The notes beneath the pieces were generated by a model. It was not told the origin of the DNA and did not search any database. It worked only from the letters and a program-made list of their open reading frames with translations. A stretch of 64,000 bases of DNA from Blautia wexlerae (GTDB taxonomy: Bacteria; Bacillota; Clostridia; Lachnospirales; Lachnospiraceae), in NCBI RefSeq assembly GCF_013300825.1, contig NZ_JAAIMY010000012.1, positions 1-64,000 of the forward strand. The letters are read 5' to 3'. The position numbers and the translations under genes were made by a program. Below are positions 17,923 through 26,264 of the stretch, piece by piece. The stretch's first letter is position 1, and each line of letters starts with the position of its first letter.

Positions 17923-18405
17923 TCAGTCTTCATGAAACAGGATTTGTGTAAAAAATCTCACATCTGAATCATCTGCCCAGCAGACCATACCTACTGCATC
18001 AGCCATTTTCTGTGCATCTACACTGTAGGCGGACATACAGGAACAATTCTTATACGGTCCTGCGCTCATGATCAGGATATCTTCTTTTCCTGCTTCCTGC
18101 ATCTGTCTGGCAAGCTGTTCCGTAAGAATATTTTGTGCATGTTTCGCCTGCTTGAAAAGAACCGGATCCATAATTGGATCTTTCAGAACAGTCTGGAGAA
18201 CCAGTGCCTTTTCATATTTCAATGCTTTTGCCTGCATTTCTTCTACAGTACCGCAGGCAGGCGGACATGCAGGAACCAGGTTATAATTTCCACAGAGATT
18301 GTCCTCGCAGAACTGTCTGTATTCCGGTACAAATACCAGGTCTTTTGTATCCATGATCGCTGCATCTGCGAAACCCATAGAAAGTGCTTCTTTTATGAAA
18401 TCCAT
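17923..18405 (-). CDS. DUF2284 cysteine-rich putative metal-binding protein
   Basis: The 160-residue protein matches the DUF2284 pattern: conserved Cys residues in 'FCEDNLCGNYNLVPACPPACGT' and 'YKNCSCMSAYS', which probably bind an iron-sulfur cluster or another metal, and the tail 'GMVCWADDSDVRF'. Its function is not known. It is a single gene, convergent with the remnant cobalt/nickel transporter operon and sharing its terminator region. That position is not evidence of a shared role. Confidence 0.8.
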   Translation of the reverse strand: MDFIKEALSMGFADAAIMDTKDLVFVPEYRQFCEDNLCGNYNLVPACPPACGTVEEMQAKALKYEKALVLQTVLKDPIMDPVLFKQAKHAQNILTEQLARQMQEAGKEDILIMSAGPYKNCSCMSAYSVDAQKMADAVGMVCWADDSDVRFFTQILFHED

Positions 18406-18727
18406 AAGAATGTCTCCCTTCTTAAAGCGGATTATTTTGGCTTGAATATATCAAAGTGAATTATAACATTTTGAAATAAATAAAATCAAGTTTTGTCGAG
18501 AACTTCTGATGAGGGGAGTGTGTAACTGATAGAGAATTTTGTTTATAAAATGATTAGAATTGGGACACTGATTAAACACATTTCTTTTGTATGATGGAAA
18601 CGTAATGGGGAAAAATGGTTATTTTGCAGTACAAATGTGGAAAAATGCCAAGTTCTGCAAAGAAGTACAGAATAAGAAATATGAAAGACAGAAGAATAAC
18701 TGCAGAGGTTTTTACAGGAGAAATAAT
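18406..18727. other. Divergent intergenic region between DUF2284 and relQ
   Basis: About 320 bp with no supportable gene. A minus-strand ribosome site (GGGAGA) precedes the DUF2284 start. Possible relQ promoter elements (TATAAAAT-like around 18545) are present but no convincing -35/-10 pair was found. An upstream in-frame ATG at 18587 has no ribosome site. Confidence 0.4.
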
Positions 18728-19363
18728 ATGACAGATGAAGAATACTATGAATTTATACAACCATATGAAGATGCTAAACAGATGCTTCTCACACGGCTTG
18801 ATGTGTTGAATCATAACCTATACGGTGAGGCATCTGCAAGACCGATCCACAACATCCAATGCAGGATTAAGAAGAAACAGAGTATTGAAGAAAAACTGCA
18901 GCGAAAGAAAAAAGAACCTACTGTGATGAATGCGAAGGATTATCTTCAGGATATTGCAGGTGTCAGGGTAATCTGCTATTTTGTAGATGATATCTATAAT
19001 CTGACAGAACTTCTGAAGAGTCAGAGTGATCTGATAGTAATCAAAGAACGGGATTACATTGGAAACCCGAAGCCAAATGGATATCGGAGCTATCATGTGA
19101 TCGTAGGAGTGCCGGTATATTGTCTGGATGGAATGGAATACTTCCCGGTGGAGATACAGTTTCGTACTATGTCCATGGATTTCTGGGCCAGTATGGAGCA
19201 TCGGATTTCCTACAAAAAGGAACGCACAGATAAAGAACAGCTAAAAGAGGAATTAAGAGAATATGCGAATATGCTGGTAGAGATTGAGAGCCGTTTTGAG
19301 CAGTATAATGAGACGGATCATCAACAGGAAAAAAGAACAGCAGAAGTAAAACAGTCACTGTAA
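18728..19363 (+). CDS. relQ: Small alarmone synthetase (GTP pyrophosphokinase, RelQ/YjbM type)
   Basis: A 211-residue stand-alone RelA/SpoT synthetase domain that makes (p)ppGpp from ATP and GTP/GDP during stress. Conserved parts are 'IQCRIKKKQSIEEKLQRKKKEP', 'DIAGVRVICYFVDDIYNL', 'DYIGNPKPNGYRSYHVIVGVPV' and 'VEIQFRTMSMDFWASMEHRISYKK', covering the G-loop and catalytic Glu. There is no hydrolase, TGS or ACT domain, so it is not a long RSH protein. The start at 18728 is chosen for AGGAG seven bases upstream. It is monocistronic with its own terminator. Confidence 0.92.
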   Translation: MTDEEYYEFIQPYEDAKQMLLTRLDVLNHNLYGEASARPIHNIQCRIKKKQSIEEKLQRKKKEPTVMNAKDYLQDIAGVRVICYFVDDIYNLTELLKSQSDLIVIKERDYIGNPKPNGYRSYHVIVGVPVYCLDGMEYFPVEIQFRTMSMDFWASMEHRISYKKERTDKEQLKEELREYANMLVEIESRFEQYNETDHQQEKRTAEVKQSL

Positions 19364-19378
19364 AAGGTGGCTGTTTTT
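19348..19378 (+). terminator. relQ terminator
   Basis: ACAGTCAC / GTGGCTGT stem (one G-U pair) with A-rich 5' and T5 3' flanks, overlapping the relQ stop codon. Confidence 0.7.
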
Positions 19379-19508
19379 GTGTCTTGTATTTTTTAGAGTG
19401 GAATGTTAGTATAACATTAGTTTATAGTACCTTTATATTATTTTCTGATAGCACCTTCAGAAAATATATAAAGGTAACTATTCAGCAGTTTATTATCCTG
19501 CTGAGATA

Positions 19509-19607
19509 CTATGGCAATCCTCTAAAATAATGCATCTTAATCCAACCCATCAGAATGTGAAATTCTGCTGAACTGTCTTAAATGCATTACTTACAAGGAC
19601 TGCTATA
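19509..19607. repeat. Split copy of the TATAGCA-TCCTC palindromic repeat
   Basis: The left half (CTATGGCAATCCTC followed by TAAAATAATGCAT) and the right half (AATGCATTA ... AAGGACTGCTATA) correspond to the two arms of the intact 43-bp palindrome at 47510-47552. Here about 50 bp of other sequence lies between the arms. Degenerate relatives occur at 38005-38033 and 38815-38838. Confidence 0.6.
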
Positions 19608-19645
19608 AACAGTTATGATTCTGGAAATAAGAGAAGGAGAAGCGT

Positions 19646-21319
19646 GTGAAATATAATCAGAAGAAGAAAAAAGAAAACGTAGAGATATTTCTGTTTATCA
19701 TGGTGATGGCTGTTTTTGCTGCTGTTCTGGGAGTTATGTCACTGGGAGAAAAGATGCAGCCGGTGAACCAGATCAGGAAGATATCTTCTGGCTGGTACTA
19801 TTATGACAACGGAAAAAGAACAGAAGTTACTCTTCCGGATACAATACAGGCGGAGAAAGGGGAAGAACTGATATTGTATAATGACGGGATTACTGATCTG
19901 GATGCCGGTAAGGTAGTTACAACCAGAGGTGCACAGTATGATCTGAAAATCTGGCTGGGTGACCGTCCCATCTATGAATATCAGGATACAACCTTTGTAA
20001 GAAATACGCAGATGAAATCAAAACTGGAATGTGTAGGGGAAATCCCTACAGACATGCAGAATGAGCCGCTGAAGCTGGTTTATTCAAATCCACATCACGG
20101 AAAGTATGTTTTGACTTCTGTTTATATTGGAACCGGAAGTGCAGTCATTGCTTTACATTTACAGAATTCAGGAATAGTTATAGGTATTGCTTTGTGTTTT
20201 CTTGTTTTGAGCGTTATTTCTCTGTTGATTACAGTCTATCTGAAATACCGTCAGATGCCGGATGCCAGATTTTACGATGTAGCATTGTTCCTTATGATAT
20301 GTGCAGTCTGGCTGATCACAGATTCTTCTGCGATCCAGACCTATAGCAGTCATCCGGATATGCTTTGTACGATTTCTTTTTATATGTTTATGTTACATTC
20401 GGTACCGATGCTGCATTTTGCCCAGAAAATAGGTGGACTGAAAAAGGAACGCATTCTGGATGCAGGAATTGCTGTGTTTTATCTGAATGCATTTATTCAG
20501 GGACTTCTGGCCTATTTCGGGGTATTCACGTTTGCAGATATGCTGTTTGTAACACATGTTCTGCTGATAACGTGGGTACTGATCGTAGCGGTACTGCTCT
20601 GGAAAGAATATAGAAAGAAGCCGGATCGAAGTGTGCAGATCATATTGATCGCTTATATGATATTATTGTTCAGTGGACTTTTGTCACTGTCATTGTACTG
20701 GCTGTTTGAAATATCCTATTATGGAGCAATATTTGAGTTTGGAATACTGGTATTTCTGGTTATGATCATTGCAGATACTGTGATCAGTCTTGTTGGAAAG
20801 GTCCGTTACCGGACAGAAATGCAGGCATATGAACGACTGATGAAAGAGGACTGGATGACCGGAATGCAGAGCAGGGAACCTTTTGAAAATCTGCTGGCGG
20901 AAATTCCGAAAACCATGAATGAGCATAAGGATATCCTGCTGGTCTTTATGGATATTGATTATCTGCGCAGGATCAATAATGATTTTGGCAGAGCGGCAGG
21001 AGATGAGGTTATTGTGGCGGCTGCCAGATGCATTGAGAATGTTTTTGGAGCAATCGGAAAATGTTATCGCACAGGAGGAGATGAGTTTGCGGTAGTTGTG
21101 TTTGATCCGGAGGAAGACAGGAATGCATTGTCTGAGAAACTGGATAAAGAAATAAGGCGTTATAACAGAAACAGCAGATATCGCATGTCTATTTCAAGAG
21201 GTTTCAGTTCAATTCGGGATGACAGGGGAAAGCTGAAGACAACCGGTGAATGGAAGTATGAGGCAGATACGAATATGTATCAGAATAAAATGAAAGAGAG
21301 AAAGACACATGAATTATAA
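19646..21319 (+). CDS. Membrane-bound diguanylate cyclase (GGDEF)
   Basis: A 557-residue protein with one N-terminal membrane segment, an extracytoplasmic domain of about 150 residues, a block of seven or so membrane helices (about 175-390, 7TM-DISM-like) and a C-terminal GGDEF domain. The active-site motif is intact ('CYRTGGDEFAVVVF'), as are the metal-binding Asp in 'LLVFMDIDYLRRIN' and 'AAGDEVIV', so it should make cyclic di-GMP. The GTG start has AAGGAG upstream. It overlaps the next gene, an EAL phosphodiesterase, by 11 bases, forming a synthesis/breakdown pair. The ligand of the extracytoplasmic domain is unknown. Confidence 0.88.
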   Translation: MKYNQKKKKENVEIFLFIMVMAVFAAVLGVMSLGEKMQPVNQIRKISSGWYYYDNGKRTEVTLPDTIQAEKGEELILYNDGITDLDAGKVVTTRGAQYDLKIWLGDRPIYEYQDTTFVRNTQMKSKLECVGEIPTDMQNEPLKLVYSNPHHGKYVLTSVYIGTGSAVIALHLQNSGIVIGIALCFLVLSVISLLITVYLKYRQMPDARFYDVALFLMICAVWLITDSSAIQTYSSHPDMLCTISFYMFMLHSVPMLHFAQKIGGLKKERILDAGIAVFYLNAFIQGLLAYFGVFTFADMLFVTHVLLITWVLIVAVLLWKEYRKKPDRSVQIILIAYMILLFSGLLSLSLYWLFEISYYGAIFEFGILVFLVMIIADTVISLVGKVRYRTEMQAYERLMKEDWMTGMQSREPFENLLAEIPKTMNEHKDILLVFMDIDYLRRINNDFGRAAGDEVIVAAARCIENVFGAIGKCYRTGGDEFAVVVFDPEEDRNALSEKLDKEIRRYNRNSRYRMSISRGFSSIRDDRGKLKTTGEWKYEADTNMYQNKMKERKTHEL

Positions 21320-23213
21320 TATAAACTTTCAGGTAGCGGCAGTTATTATTACAGCGTTACTCTTATATCATTTTCTGACGCAGAAGAAACTGCATAATGC
21401 AAATGTGAAAACATTTACATATATACTTGTCCTGAGCGGTTTATATATTTTGTCTGACCTGTTGGGTACGCTGACAATTATAAATTACACAGCGGAAGAT
21501 GAAGGAACTGTCATGGGTATTCTGACAGGAATCTATTTGCTTGATATTCTGATTCCTTATATTTTGTATTCATGTATTCCTGATTCGCGTGAAAATGAGA
21601 AAAAGAGCGGTGCATTATCTGTAATCTGTGCCGGGATTACGGTGGCTATGATGATAGCTATGCTTGGAAATCTTGGAAGCGGGGGATTCTTCTGTTTTGA
21701 TAGTAATGGCGTTTTTCAAAAAGGAACAGGGTACGTGTTTCTTTATCTCTATGCCCTGGTTTATATCGTTCTGATAATGCTGCGTATGATCAGAAGCAGG
21801 GAGGACTATACGCCGGAAAAGATGAGTATTGCAGGCGAATTTCTTGTGATCGAAGGCGTATGTATAGGAGTGGAACTGTACACAGGGTACATATTTCTGT
21901 CAGGTTTTGGACTGGCACTTGGTCTCATATTTCTCTATCTTATGATGAACAATCCAGGTGATTATATAGACAGTACAACAGGAGCATTTGATAAAAGGTA
22001 TTTTGATAACTGGATACAGGAGAAATTTACCAAAGGAATTGAGTTTCATGTGATTGCTGTAGAGCTGTTTATGCTGAAACAGATTAATAAGGTTTACGGA
22101 AGCAGTACAGGTGATCTGCTTCTGGTACAGATTGCAAGAGAACTGCAAAACATTACAGGTTCTGTACAGGTGTTCCGAACCACAGGAAACTGTTTTCTGA
22201 TCATTACAGATTCATTGACAGAATATGAGAAAAAAAGACAGGAGATTGAGAACTATTTCAAAGAACCTTTTGAAACTGACGGGGAAAAAATCACTTTTCC
22301 GGCAATCATCTGCGGGATTATCAACGGTGAAAAGATGGAGAAGGAAGATGTACTGCTGGCATATATCGAGTATCTGATATCTTTGGTAAAACGTGCAGAT
22401 GAAACGGTAGTGATCCAGTCAGATGACAGGATTCTGGAGGGCTTCCGTTATGAAAAAGAGGTGGAGCATTTCCTGAAAACAGCAGTGGATAAAGACCTGT
22501 TTGAAGTGTACTATCAGCCGGTATTCTGGACAAAGGAAGATCGTTATATTACTCTTGAAGCTTTGAGCAGGCTGAAGCATCCCTGTATGGGAATGATTCC
22601 GCCGGATGTGTTTATCGGTATTGCAGAAAGGCAGGGGCTCATTGCACAGATCGGACTGCTTCAGTTCAGAAGGGTGTGCCGTTTTATTAAAGAGAATGAA
22701 TATATGATGAAACAGATTAAGAATGTAAAGTTCAATCTGTCACCTTCCGAACTGCTAAAACCGGGACACAGTCAGCTTCTGATCAATATAGTGAAGGAGT
22801 ATGAGCTTTCACCGAAATATTTTCAGTTTGAGATTACTGAGACAGTGGCAACTGAATACAGTGAAAGTTTCTGCAAAGCTGTGGAGGATTTTACGAATGC
22901 GGGAATCGGATTATGTCTGGATGATTTTGGTTCAGGGTATGCAAATCTGAATGCAGTATTGAGACTTCCGTTTGATGTGGTGAAAATGGACAGATCTTTG
23001 TTAACAGGAATTACCTGTGATGAACAGGCTGCTGTTTTTTACCACAGTATTGTGACGGTTATGCAGAATATGGGATATATAATTGTAGCAGAAGGAGCAG
23101 AAACAGAAGAAGAGGTGAGTCTGCTGAGAGAGTGGGGTGTGGACATGGTCCAGGGATATTACTTCTCAAGACCACTTCCGGAGGCAGAGTTGCTGAGACT
23201 TTTCATGTTATAG
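21309..23213 (+). CDS. Membrane GGDEF-EAL protein, cyclic di-GMP phosphodiesterase
   Basis: The 634-residue protein has about seven N-terminal membrane helices, a degenerate GGDEF domain and a C-terminal EAL domain. In the GGDEF domain the signature is replaced by 'TTGNCFLIIT', so it cannot cyclise GTP but may still bind it as a regulator. The EAL domain keeps the catalytic residues: 'YYQPVF', 'LEALSRL', the Asn in 'KFNLSPSEL', 'FEITETVA', 'LDDFGSGYANL', 'VKMDRSLL' and 'VAEGAETEEE'. It should therefore degrade cyclic di-GMP. Overlap with the cyclase gene implies coupled translation and opposing activities under shared control. Confidence 0.88.
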   Translation: MNYNINFQVAAVIITALLLYHFLTQKKLHNANVKTFTYILVLSGLYILSDLLGTLTIINYTAEDEGTVMGILTGIYLLDILIPYILYSCIPDSRENEKKSGALSVICAGITVAMMIAMLGNLGSGGFFCFDSNGVFQKGTGYVFLYLYALVYIVLIMLRMIRSREDYTPEKMSIAGEFLVIEGVCIGVELYTGYIFLSGFGLALGLIFLYLMMNNPGDYIDSTTGAFDKRYFDNWIQEKFTKGIEFHVIAVELFMLKQINKVYGSSTGDLLLVQIARELQNITGSVQVFRTTGNCFLIITDSLTEYEKKRQEIENYFKEPFETDGEKITFPAIICGIINGEKMEKEDVLLAYIEYLISLVKRADETVVIQSDDRILEGFRYEKEVEHFLKTAVDKDLFEVYYQPVFWTKEDRYITLEALSRLKHPCMGMIPPDVFIGIAERQGLIAQIGLLQFRRVCRFIKENEYMMKQIKNVKFNLSPSELLKPGHSQLLINIVKEYELSPKYFQFEITETVATEYSESFCKAVEDFTNAGIGLCLDDFGSGYANLNAVLRLPFDVVKMDRSLLTGITCDEQAAVFYHSIVTVMQNMGYIIVAEGAETEEEVSLLREWGVDMVQGYYFSRPLPEAELLRLFML

Positions 23214-23240
23214 GAAATTATTCCGTAATATACCTATAAC
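23207..23240. repeat. 34-bp palindromic repeat, copy 1
   Basis: Arms GTTATAGG and CCTATAAC enclose an inner ATTA..TAAT pair around a TCCG core. It overlaps the stop codon of the EAL gene. A second copy of the same design is at 27156-27189. Confidence 0.7.
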
Positions 23241-23281
23241 ATAAAAAGATCTTCCGGACAGAATCGCACTGCGCCGGAGAG

Positions 23282-23335
23282 AAAGCAGGTGTTGTTCAAT
23301 CGGATATAAATGATTGAACGACATCTGCTTTTTTA
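23282..23335. terminator. Bidirectional terminator between the EAL and SGNH genes
   Basis: A stem of nearly 20 pairs (AAAGCAG-TGT-GTTCAATC with its complement, two mismatches) flanked by A and T runs, between convergent genes. Confidence 0.88.
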
Positions 23336-23350
23336 AATAATTTAACTGTA

Positions 23351-24364
23351 TCAGGATATCCAGCCGGTAGCTTTTACGATATAGTTATAGATTTTGCGGT
23401 AGGTAGCTGTGTTGTAATGCTGACCGTCTGCTGCATAATAACCAACCTTCTGCAGGTGGCTGAAACAGTCCAGGTAATAATCCGGGAAGTTCTTTCTTAA
23501 TGCATCGTTAAAAGGTCTGATCGTGGCGTTGCTTACATTATAAGCACCAACTCCAATCACGGGATTGATTGACATCAGATAGATGTTTGCATTTGGGTGA
23601 CTGGCAATAAAGGAACGATAATAGGCGATATATTTTGCCTGCTGATAAAGGTAATCGTTCAGACCGAAACCAAACACTACCGTGGATTCCGGGTAGGATG
23701 CCAGATAAGATTCCAGCATAGGACCGGCAGTGGATCTAAGCCAGTCATATCCCATGGAAACTTTTCCGATATAAATTGCATTTCCGATTCCACATTCACG
23801 CATGGAAGCAACACGGCAGTCTCCCAGAATGATCAGGCGGGATTTTGAAGTCCGTTTTACCTTTGTGACAGCACCGGTTGATGATACATAACGGCTTCCA
23901 ATCCATTTTTTCTTAACCATGGCACCTGTTTTGGGATGGAAATAATAACGTTTGCCGCCGATTTTCTGCCAGCCATGTGATAACTGACCGGTGGTTTTTG
24001 AAAAGTAATAGGTTTTATTACTGATTGTGCGAAGCCCTTTCATAAGTTGTCCATTTCTGGATTTGGATTCAGAGAGGAAATATGTTTCTCCGTTATAAGT
24101 CTTCCATCCTGTTTCGGCATATCCCTGGGAATTAAAGCTGTAATATTTTCCGGCGATTTTCAGCCAGCAGGATTTGGGAGAGCGGCCATCTGTATACACA
24201 TATTTGTTGCCGTTCTCGTCTCTCTGCCAGGTGCCTGCCTTTGCCTGTTTAACAGAAGGCAGGATGTTTGTGCCGGCTGATACTGTTACACTTGCACACA
24301 TGATAAAGATGCAAAGGAACATAAATGCCAGCAGGCTTTTGGAGTGTAGCTTTTTCCTTTTCAT
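23351..24364 (-). CDS. Secreted cell-wall-binding repeat protein with SGNH-like domain
   Basis: A 337-residue exported protein. The signal peptide ends near 'SVTVSAGT'. Residues about 45-165 are choline-binding-like repeats ('GWKTYNGETYFL', 'GWQKIGGKRYYFHPKTGAMV') that attach to wall polymers. The C-terminal domain has SGNH hydrolase blocks: 'LIILGDCRVASM' (block I), 'VFGFGLNDY' (block III, Asn236-Asp237) and 'DGQHYNTATY' (block V, Asp313/His316). The block I nucleophile Ser is Cys183. The enzyme is therefore either inactive, a Cys-nucleophile variant, or a binding protein; Lachnospiraceae relatives usually read GDSR there. Regulation is not visible; a ribosome site AAGGAGA precedes the ATG. 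Confidence 0.82.
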   Translation of the reverse strand: MKRKKLHSKSLLAFMFLCIFIMCASVTVSAGTNILPSVKQAKAGTWQRDENGNKYVYTDGRSPKSCWLKIAGKYYSFNSQGYAETGWKTYNGETYFLSESKSRNGQLMKGLRTISNKTYYFSKTTGQLSHGWQKIGGKRYYFHPKTGAMVKKKWIGSRYVSSTGAVTKVKRTSKSRLIILGDCRVASMRECGIGNAIYIGKVSMGYDWLRSTAGPMLESYLASYPESTVVFGFGLNDYLYQQAKYIAYYRSFIASHPNANIYLMSINPVIGVGAYNVSNATIRPFNDALRKNFPDYYLDCFSHLQKVGYYAADGQHYNTATYRKIYNYIVKATGWIS

Positions 24365-24464
24365 TTTGATTCATCTCCTTTGAAATTTGACTGTGAATAG
24401 TTACAGAAACCTGATAAATTTAATTTATCACAAACAGAAATACAATACAACTATGAAGATGTTC

Positions 24465-24493
24465 TTGCATATTTTATTTGCTTCCCTTATAAT
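24465..24493 (+). promoter_or_regulatory. Predicted sigma-A promoter of sstT
   Basis: TTGCAT (24465-24470) and TATAAT (24488-24493) with a 17-base spacer, 48 bases before the sstT start. Confidence 0.75.
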
Positions 24494-24541
24494 GTAACGT
24501 ATCATTGCTTTATCAAATTAAAGGGAAAGAGGATTAAAGAA

Positions 24542-25768
24542 ATGAAAAAAATTTGGGACAAATGGACCAGGATTGCGTTGGTAAAGAGAATCCTGGTTGG
24601 CCTGATCCTGGGTGCGATTCTGGGAATTGCTGTACCGCAGGCAACAGGAATCGCAATTCTGGGTGATGTCTTTGTAAGCGCGTTAAAGGCAATTGCACCT
24701 TTGCTGGTATTCTTCCTGGTTATCAGTTCCCTGTGTAATGCAGGAAAATCTCACGGAGGAGTTATTAAGACAGTTATCATTCTCTATATGTTCAGTACAG
24801 TTCTGGCAGCAGTGATCGCAGTATTTGCGAGTATGGCATTTCCTGTAAAGATGACACTTGCAAATGCAGCAACAGATACAAGTGCACCACAGGGTATCGT
24901 TGAGGTATTAAATAACCTGCTTCTGAACGTAGTTGCCAACCCGGTATCTTCATTGGTAAATGCAAACTATGTAGGTATTCTGATGTGGGCAGTTCTTCTT
25001 GGACTTGCTTTCCGTGCAGCCGATAAGATGACAAAGAACGTTCTGGCTGATGTTGCAGATGGAATTTCCGTGGTAGTAACCTGGATCATCAATCTTGCAC
25101 CTTTTGGAATCTTTGGTCTGGTATTTAACACAGTATCCACAAACGGTCTGGATATTTTTACAACTTATGGAAAACTGCTACTTCTCCTTGTAGTATGTAT
25201 GCTGTTTATCTATTTTGTGACCAATCCGCTTCTGGTTTACTGGTGTATCCGCCAGAATCCATATCCGCTGATTTTCCACTGCCTGAAGAGAAGTGCGCTG
25301 ACAGCTTTCTTTACAAGAAGTTCCGCAGCTAATATTCCGGTAAACATGAAAGTCTGTGAAGAGATGGGACTGGACAGAGATACTTATTCTGTAACCATTC
25401 CGCTTGGTGCAACTATTAATATGGATGGTGCGGCTATCACTATTACAGTTATGACAATGGCAACTGCATTTACTCTTGGTATTCATGTAGATATTCCGAC
25501 AGCAATTATCCTGAGTCTTCTTGCAGCTCTGTCAGCATGTGGCGCTTCCGGTGTAGCAGGCGGATCACTTCTTCTGATCCCGATGGCCTGCTCCCTGTTT
25601 GGAATTTCGGATGACATCTCCATGCAGGTTGTTGCAGTAGGATTTATCATTGGCGTAGTTCAGGACTCTGTAGAAACAGCTCTGAACTCTTCTTCAGATC
25701 TTCTGTTATCTGCTTCCGCAGAATTCAGACAGTGGAGACTGGAAGGGAAAGAGATTAAATTTAAATAA
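24542..25768 (+). CDS. sstT: Serine/threonine:sodium symporter SstT
   Basis: A 408-residue member of the dicarboxylate/amino acid:cation symporter family, with about eight membrane helices and two re-entrant loops. The substrate and sodium sites are visible as 'FFTRSSAANIPVNMKVCEEMG', 'TINMDGAAITITV' and 'ALSACGASGVAGGSLLLIPMACSLFGI'. Length and the 'GLILGAILGIAVP' N-terminus fit SstT rather than the aspartate/glutamate carriers. It imports serine and threonine with sodium. It is a single gene with its own promoter and terminator. Confidence 0.92.
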   Translation: MKKIWDKWTRIALVKRILVGLILGAILGIAVPQATGIAILGDVFVSALKAIAPLLVFFLVISSLCNAGKSHGGVIKTVIILYMFSTVLAAVIAVFASMAFPVKMTLANAATDTSAPQGIVEVLNNLLLNVVANPVSSLVNANYVGILMWAVLLGLAFRAADKMTKNVLADVADGISVVVTWIINLAPFGIFGLVFNTVSTNGLDIFTTYGKLLLLLVVCMLFIYFVTNPLLVYWCIRQNPYPLIFHCLKRSALTAFFTRSSAANIPVNMKVCEEMGLDRDTYSVTIPLGATINMDGAAITITVMTMATAFTLGIHVDIPTAIILSLLAALSACGASGVAGGSLLLIPMACSLFGISDDISMQVVAVGFIIGVVQDSVETALNSSSDLLLSASAEFRQWRLEGKEIKFK

Positions 25769-25782
25769 GATTGCAATGAGTG

Positions 25783-25815
25783 AAACGGTCGTCCGGTATG
25801 GACGGCCGTTCTTTT
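25783..25815 (+). terminator. sstT terminator
   Basis: AACGGTCGTCC / GGACGGCCGTT stem (one G-U pair) followed by CTTTTAT. Confidence 0.85.
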
Positions 25816-25843
25816 ATAAGGCACAACTATAAAAACGATTGCT

Positions 25844-25872
25844 ACATATTCGGAAATTTCTGTGCATACACT
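25844..25872 (+). promoter_or_regulatory. Sigma-E-type sporulation promoter of spoIIID
   Basis: ACATATT at 25844-25850 and CATACACT at 25865-25872 with a 14-base gap match the sigma-E -35 (KMATATT) and -10 (CATACANT) consensus. The predicted start leaves a leader of about 20 bases before the GTG at 25902. In Bacillus subtilis spoIIID is transcribed by sigma-E in the mother cell; the match here fits that. Confidence 0.8.
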
Positions 25873-25901
25873 GTAAAAACAGCGTCTTCGGAGGCTTATC
25901 C

Positions 25902-26153
25902 GTGAAAGATTATATCGAGGAGCGGGCAGTGGAAATTGCGAATTATATTATTGAGACAAAGGCAACGGTGCGTCAGGCAGCGAAGAAATTCGGGATCAGT
26001 AAGAGTACAGTACATAAAGACTGCACTGACCGTCTCAGTCAGCTCAATCCGGGACTGGCATGTGAAGTGAGACAGGTTCTGGATGTGAACAAGCAGGAGC
26101 GGCATATCAGAGGTGGGCTCGCTACCAGAGAAAAATATTTACATCAGCATTAG
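25902..26153 (+). CDS. spoIIID: Sporulation transcription factor SpoIIID
   Basis: An 83-residue DNA-binding protein with the SpoIIID sequence 'KDYIEERAVEIANYIIETKATVRQAAKKFGISKSTVHKD', in which 'TVRQAAKKFGISKSTVHKD' is the helix-turn-helix, and the conserved 'NKQERHIRGGLATREKY' tail. It regulates mother-cell genes after engulfment. The GTG start at 25902 is chosen because GGAGG lies seven bases upstream and the family starts here; the 21 codons before it overlap the sigma-E promoter. Its presence indicates a spore former. Confidence 0.96.
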   Translation: MKDYIEERAVEIANYIIETKATVRQAAKKFGISKSTVHKDCTDRLSQLNPGLACEVRQVLDVNKQERHIRGGLATREKYLHQH

Positions 26154-26161
26154 AGCGTAAA

Positions 26162-26196
26162 AGAAGCTGCTGTCGGATATGACAGTAGCTTTTTTG
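26162..26196 (+). terminator. spoIIID terminator
   Basis: AAGCTGCTGTC / GACAGTAGCTT stem (one mismatch) followed by T6. Confidence 0.88.
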
Positions 26197-26264
26197 ATAC
26201 ATTTTCTGTATAATAAATCCAGATATTTCAGGATATTTTGTATATACATAAGGAGGACAAGAAG

